Part shown: positions 58,947 through 64,000 of the stretch, piece after piece
Numbering within the stretch: position 1 is the first letter of the stretch
Layout: each line of letters begins with the position of its first letter
DNA from: Buddleja alternifolia
Lineage: Eukaryota > Streptophyta > Magnoliopsida > Lamiales > Scrophulariaceae
DNA: 64,000 nucleotides
Assembly (NCBI GenBank): GCA_019426215.1
Contig: CM033402.1
Location: forward strand, 7,999,246 to 8,063,245
Reading direction: 5' to 3'
The notes under the pieces: generated by a model
Database searches by the model: none
What the model was told of the DNA's origin: nothing
Seen by the model: only the letters and a program-made list of their open reading frames with translations
Translations under genes and position numbers: made by a program

Positions 58947-60548
58947 CACAAAATATTACTAATATAAAAAATACAAATTAATGTAGTTTAAAGATACAAG
59001 AAAAATTAGAAAATATGTATGGTTATGAATTTAGAAAATATTTTCATTTTTTGGATCACCAAACAATGAAAATGCACAGTCCAAGTCAAATTCTATAAAA
59101 AATACTCAAATTTTAAATACTATTACACATTTTCCTGTATAACAACCAATCATTTCAATCACTTCACAATCTTTCATCATTAATTACACTATCCCACTAT
59201 CCAATTCATTCTCTTTCTTGCTTTATCATATTTTATATGATAAAAATTCATATTCAGTTTTCCAAATATTCCAATTATTATTATTAAATAATATTTAATA
59301 ATATATAATTCGAATAATAGAAAAAAGTATTTTAAAAGAAGTACGAAAATGCACATTACATATCTTTTATAATGTTATTTTAACTTTAAAAATTATATTA
59401 AAATTATTATATTATTAATTGAATATTATTTATTTAAAAAGCACAAAATTTAATAATTTATCAAAATTTTAATTATTGTCAACTAATAATTCAAATTCAT
59501 TTTTTTATAGTGTAAAAGTGAGTATGAGCAATTTATCTTACAAAATAATATGTAATAAGCCGTATTTATTCTCCCGAATAATTTATTTCGTATTGTACCC
59601 ATATACGCATAGTCATTTTCGTTCTCGTATTTGTTAATTGATTTTTTCACTGTAACTTTCGTCAAAAATTTATTATAAATACCAACTGAATCTGGATTGT
59701 TTCATTTTGGTACTAACTTGGTACTTATAGGGTTGCCCACAAGCCGAGCTCTAGCCGAGTCTCGCCGAATTTCTCGGCTCGACCTCGAACCGAGATTTTA
59801 TATAGCGTTATATGGAACATTATAAGAAAATGAAAATAAATTTGCCTCGATCAAATTGGAAATAAAATATTATGTGTAAATGAAAAAAATATATAAAACT
59901 AGTTATGCTCCAATCAAATTAGTACACATTTCATAAAATATTGTATATATGGAACACATCACACTTTTATATTTATCCAATGCGAACCGTATAAGCACAC
60001 CAACTATTATAAATATAAACGAGCAATATTCAATTTTCTTAAATTTTTAAAACATAAAATTACAAAAAACACACGAAATGAAAAAAAGATAAAAATCAAA
60101 AACTAAAAAGAAACAAAAAAGAATATATATTATATATGTGTATACATACATATTACTTTATACATAATCTATAATACTATTCATTAAAAATATTATTCTA
60201 ATATTTTTTTCTCTATCATTATTATATTCATAACTAACTCAATTATTTCATATATCAATTTCATATATCAAATCACATCTCCATTACTTTCAATTATATT
60301 CTTAAAAATACATTCAAACAAATAAATAAAATTAATATTTTTACACGAATTTCTATATTTCACGTTCCTTGAAAAAAAAAAAACTCAACCGGAGCCTCAA
60401 GTTTCATTCAAAACTTCCATTTATTTTTATAAATTTTTATAATTTCTCTATAATCACAATCCGTAGATTTAATACTACAAGATCTACAACGAAACCCATA
60501 TTTAATACACCCCCTCTGCAGAAAGAAAGTTGAGCGCAAAAGATAAAA
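58947..60548. other. AT-rich spacer with a hAT end fragment; promoter of the amidase gene at its right end
   Basis: Mostly AT-rich. At 59730-59800 a TAGGGTTGCCCACAAGCCGAG end with CTCGGCTCGA blocks is a lone hAT-type terminus. The last about 100 bases before 60549 would be the 5' leader of the downstream gene. No coding sequence. Confidence 0.5.
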
Positions 60549-63500
60549 ATGGCGAAAAACAGAATAGTTAACGTCTCAGCTCTGCAATTCGCTTGCACCG
60601 ATAATGTTGCCACTAACGTCCAAACAGCCGAAAGGTAACAATCTAATCTCAATTTCTGATTTTTTTCTTCTTTTTTTTAATGAATTTTTTCCATTTCATT
60701 TTGCAATTCGAAGCTTTAATTTAGTGATTTGAAGCTTTAATTTAGTGATTCGAATGAGCAGCGTGTTTTAATTCCATAGCAGATCCGACAAGTATGGTGA
60801 AATAAAACCAATCCTGTAATAACAGGAATCTGTGACATTTTAGGCAGTATTTTAATGTTTTGATTGAACATTGAATAAGTGAAACTCTAATAGTACCAGC
60901 TTCTACTGTGGGGTTTGAGCTGATTTATGAAGTCTTGATAGTTCTTTAAATTGATTAATTATCAGAATTGATTCGTTTTGGTGAAAGCAGGGATGGAGCC
61001 AAGAATTTCAAATTCCAAAAATCAAAAAATTATAGGGTGAAAAAATGCATTTCTCAAAGTTGAGGGGGGGCGGGGGCTCCATCCCTGCCTGAAAGGAATG
61101 GTGTTGGTGCCTTTTATGGGGCGGTAGGTTAGGGGATATGGTGAATGTATACATGATTGTCTCTCAATGAAATAACGAGTTATGGGTTGTTAACTAACAT
61201 CATATCCTTACAGTTCATAGTTTTCATATGTCCCTAAGTACAAGAGATGTCCATCATCATACATATTCTAGATTCTATGTTCTGGAATTAATATTTTTCC
61301 CAATTGGCTATCGATAATCCAAAATCTGATTAATCTTGTGAAGACATATCTCAGGCTTAAGTAGAGTCGGGTGTATACGCCTCTTGGTCCAGTCTACTCT
61401 GCCAGAGTCTTATCCTTTTAAATGACCAATTCTATTGTATATTCACTGCTCCTCTTCTCAGGGTCATTTTTGACATGTCAGAAACCTATGCAAAAATAAA
61501 TGTATATAATTTATGTCAACTTATACTTCTGGAAATTCTATATGCACGTAGCGTGCGTAGGTGAAATGAAATACTAGATGAAAGACCATTGGGACAAAGA
61601 ATCAGAATTGCGTTATTGATCATACCCTTATGTTGTCTGCTTTAAAAGAAAGGGAAGCGGACATGAAATGTTAACGTTCAGCATGTGTATTAGGTTATGA
61701 TATTCACAGTTCCCGCACATTTAATCAAAGTCAATTTTATGGAGTTCGAATGCCGCTAAACAGCCATTTACTCGAACTACCTTTTCTGTTCATTTTCATG
61801 ATGTAGAAGGAATAGTTAGAGATTATATTATTTCCGTGCAGCTGGTGCTTACATTAATAAATTTCATAGAGTATGTTTTTGCATCACGAATTTCGTAGCA
61901 TTTCATAAGATACTTTTGAATGCAGATTGGTTAGAGCAGCTCATCAGAAGGGAGCCAATATTATTCTTATTCAGGTCTGTACTCTTTAAAGTAATGACAT
62001 ATTGATTTCTTGAGAATATTGTTGTCTGGCTTTCTAGTTGGTTTTATGATTGTTTACTTATTCTCGTGGACTTTTTGGTTGTTAAAGTTATCATCATTGT
62101 GTTGTTCTCTGTAACGTTCTGAATCTTCTTGATTAGTATAGTTCCAAAAACAGTCCACAATTTATTTCCTCTCAACTCAGTCGAAATTACCTGAAAATAG
62201 AATAGATCCGATTGAAAATAATTTTGCTCTATTCTTTACTTATGATATGTACATTATGCATTCTCTCACTGTTTGTTTCAGGAATTATTTGAGGGTTATT
62301 ACTTCTGTCAAGCACAAAGGGAAGATTTCTTTCAACGAGCTAAACCTCGTGAGGGGCACCCCACAATAATGAGGTGAGACTGCTTCAGGGCCCCGCCTCT
62401 GGAAGGACTATGTTAATTGAAGGCCTTTATGTTGCGTTTGGATTCGAGGAAAAAAAATGGAGCTAAGAATTTCGGATTTGTAATCCTAATCATATTGCAA
62501 AAATTTCAACATGAGCTAATGGATTTGGAATTCATGTTGTTATTGTGTATTTATAAATTGTTAGCTCCCAGAACATTCAATCCAGACACAACCCTTGGAC
62601 TTTGATGTGTTGAATGTTCACTTGAAAAAGCAGTCTAAGTAGCTAAACTTTGTGCGGGTCTCAGGATGCAGAATCTGGCAAAGGAATTGGGAGTGGTAAT
62701 ACCAGTTAGCTTTTTTGAGGAGGCAAACAATGCACATTATAATTCGATAGTCGTAATTGATGCTGATGGGACTGATCTTGGACTTTATAGAAAGTCCCAC
62801 ATCCCCGACGGTCCAGGTTTGTCAAATTTGATTGTAAGCACCTGATAGTCTGATACTATGCTTTTCTGAAGTAAGACTTATTTACATCTTATTATGTTTT
62901 CATCAGGTTATCAGGAGAAATTTTACTTTAATCCAGGCGACACTGGTTTGAAGGTTAGTGCCAGTGAATTGAAAGACTATACTTGCGAGGCGTTCTTATC
63001 CAGTGAATTTAACACTTTGTTGCATTCTCCTTTCTGATTTTTCACAAAAACTTGGTGGTGCCTACAGGTGTTCCAAACTAAATTTGCCAAAATTGGAGTA
63101 GGTAAAGTTTCTTTGCTTTTACCTTTATGTCCTGCGTTTTGATTTAATATTGTTTTACTATTAAAAGATTGAAATGAGAGGTTATTGAACACTTACAAAA
63201 GAGGATAACAAAGCAATCTAGGTTTCTGTAAATATTGGAAGCTGAAGATAACTACTCTTTCTTTATCAGGAATTTGCTGGGATCAATGGTTTCCAGAGGC
63301 AGCTCGAGCCATGGTACTTCAAGGTGCGGAAATATTGTTCTATCCCACTGCTATTGGTTCCGAACCTCAAGATGATGGCCTAGATTCTCGAGATCACTGG
63401 AAACGAGTGATGCAAGGCCATGCTGGGGCTAATTTGGTAAGTTACCTAGAGGAGTTTTAGTTGTTAACTTGATTAATGGTTTGTATGCATCTTATAAGAG

Positions 63501-64000
63501 TAGCTTTTTCTATTTGGATGAGATATGAATTTGCTAAAAGAAGTTCTATCCCACTCGAGGTAAATAATTGTCTACTTGAACATTTAACTCTCGAGCCAAT
63601 TATTCACAATCTTGAGTGCACTATGTTAATAAATCAAGTAATTTAGGCTATCTCATCAACTTAATTAAGGCCCACAAGGCAAATGATCATTCAAATGCTT
63701 GACCTTTTCTGATACTTACTATGTCATAACATGTCATAAATTATTTATTCCACTGTTCTCTCTATCGGTATTACAATCTTGTGGGCACCACTTAGATGCA
63801 TTTTTATTCTAGTCCCATGATTGGCTCGATAACTAGGATAACACATTGTCTTATTTGATTTTGAACCTTTGGGGACATTTTAAGAAAGCTTATGGAACGA
63901 CGTCCATTAGTTGGAATTCATTCTAAAGGAGGCGGAGTCGTTTGCTTACATATTTCATACTGAAGATCAAAAGAAGGGATATCTTTCCTCGTCATGAATT
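60549..64000 (+). CDS. CPA: N-carbamoylputrescine amidase, 5' part (exons 1-7)
   Basis: Hydrolyses N-carbamoylputrescine to putrescine, CO2 and ammonia, the last step of the arginine decarboxylase route to polyamines (family knowledge; nitrilase superfamily). Exons: 60549-60634, 61926-61974, 62282-62373, 62665-62816, 62907-62953, 63068-63101, 63270-63436; all joints are GT-AG and the frame is open for 209 codons. The nitrilase catalytic triad is complete: Glu46 in LIQELFEGYYF, Lys119 in YRKSHIPDGPGY and Cys156 in GVGICWDQWFPEAAR. PTAIGSEPQD and WKRVMQGHAGANL agree with plant and bacterial CPA proteins of about 300 residues. The ATG at 60549 gives the standard short N-terminus without targeting peptide. 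From 63437 to 64000 only intron is visible; the last third of the gene is outside. Confidence 0.95.
60988..61087. mobile_element. Small hAT-type MITE in CPA intron 1
   Basis: 100 bp with inverted tips CAGGGATGGAGCC and, at the right, GGCTCCATCCCTG. Flanks GGTGAAAG and CCTGAAAG form an 8-bp duplication with two mismatches. Contains a G run (61061-61074). Confidence 0.75.
62432..62591. mobile_element. Probable TIR MITE in CPA intron 3
   Basis: Left TTGCGTTTGGATTCGAGG and reversed right TTGTGTCTGGATTGAATG are inverted, with GGAGCTAAGAATT/TTGTTAGCTCC text further in. Resembles Tourist/Harbinger-type MITEs; no clear target duplication. Confidence 0.5.

Noticed and set aside
1..64000. tRNA, rRNA or microRNA genes
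   Set aside because: I saw no convincing cloverleaf with A and B boxes or any rRNA stretch; hairpins found belong to MITEs. A tRNAscan-SE or Rfam run would be needed to exclude small RNA genes.
47421..64000. Functional cluster of the purine and polyamine genes
   Set aside because: They are 6 kb apart, in unrelated pathways, separately spliced, and divided by transposon-rich spacer; neighbourhood is most likely chance.

Overview
This is a low-GC nuclear segment of a flowering plant, most likely a core eudicot. The evidence is many short spliced exons with GT-AG introns in AT-rich introns, a plant-type fused PurK-PurE gene, a plant N-carbamoylputrescine amidase, an organellar-type DUF295 gene, and a dense load of plant transposons (Ty1-copia, solo LTRs, CACTA, Helitron, hAT, Mutator-like and Harbinger-like elements). 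I cannot name the species.

Layout. 1-6095: the 5' two thirds of a decayed Ty1-copia element on the minus strand, running off the left edge. 6096-11359: AT-rich spacer with a poly(A)-tailed retroposon (8202-8735) and a large foldback element (about 8829-10412). 11360-18753: one DUF295 gene split by a young copia element (12328-18249), whose gag is itself split by a hAT-type element (16523-17212). 18942-21060: a terminal-inverted-repeat element and a tiny solo LTR. 21324-32183: a third copia element (plus strand), whose 5' LTR is split by a roughly 5.5 kb Helitron and whose gag is split by a Harbinger-like element. 32550-36569: an LTR-like repeat and a gene-like but unrecognised stretch. 36570-46830: a nest of elements with two solo LTRs, a CACTA element with exact ends, and fragments of two unrelated host genes (a GT47 exostosin-type glycosyltransferase and an aromatic amino acid decarboxylase).

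47421-54331 is the well-preserved single-copy gene of the window: phosphoribosylaminoimidazole carboxylase (de novo purine synthesis), 16 exons, 1905 coding bases, with one intron whose donor reads GA instead of GT. 54332-60548 is spacer with a LINE/SINE-like insert, a 149-bp Mutator-type MITE and hAT elements. 60549-64000 holds the first seven exons of N-carbamoylputrescine amidase (polyamine synthesis); the gene continues past the right edge.

The two intact genes are unrelated housekeeping genes and nothing here looks like an operon or a new multi-gene system. The striking content is structural: several insertions can be dated relative to each other because target-site duplications are still readable. 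All coordinates of exons and element ends were read by eye.
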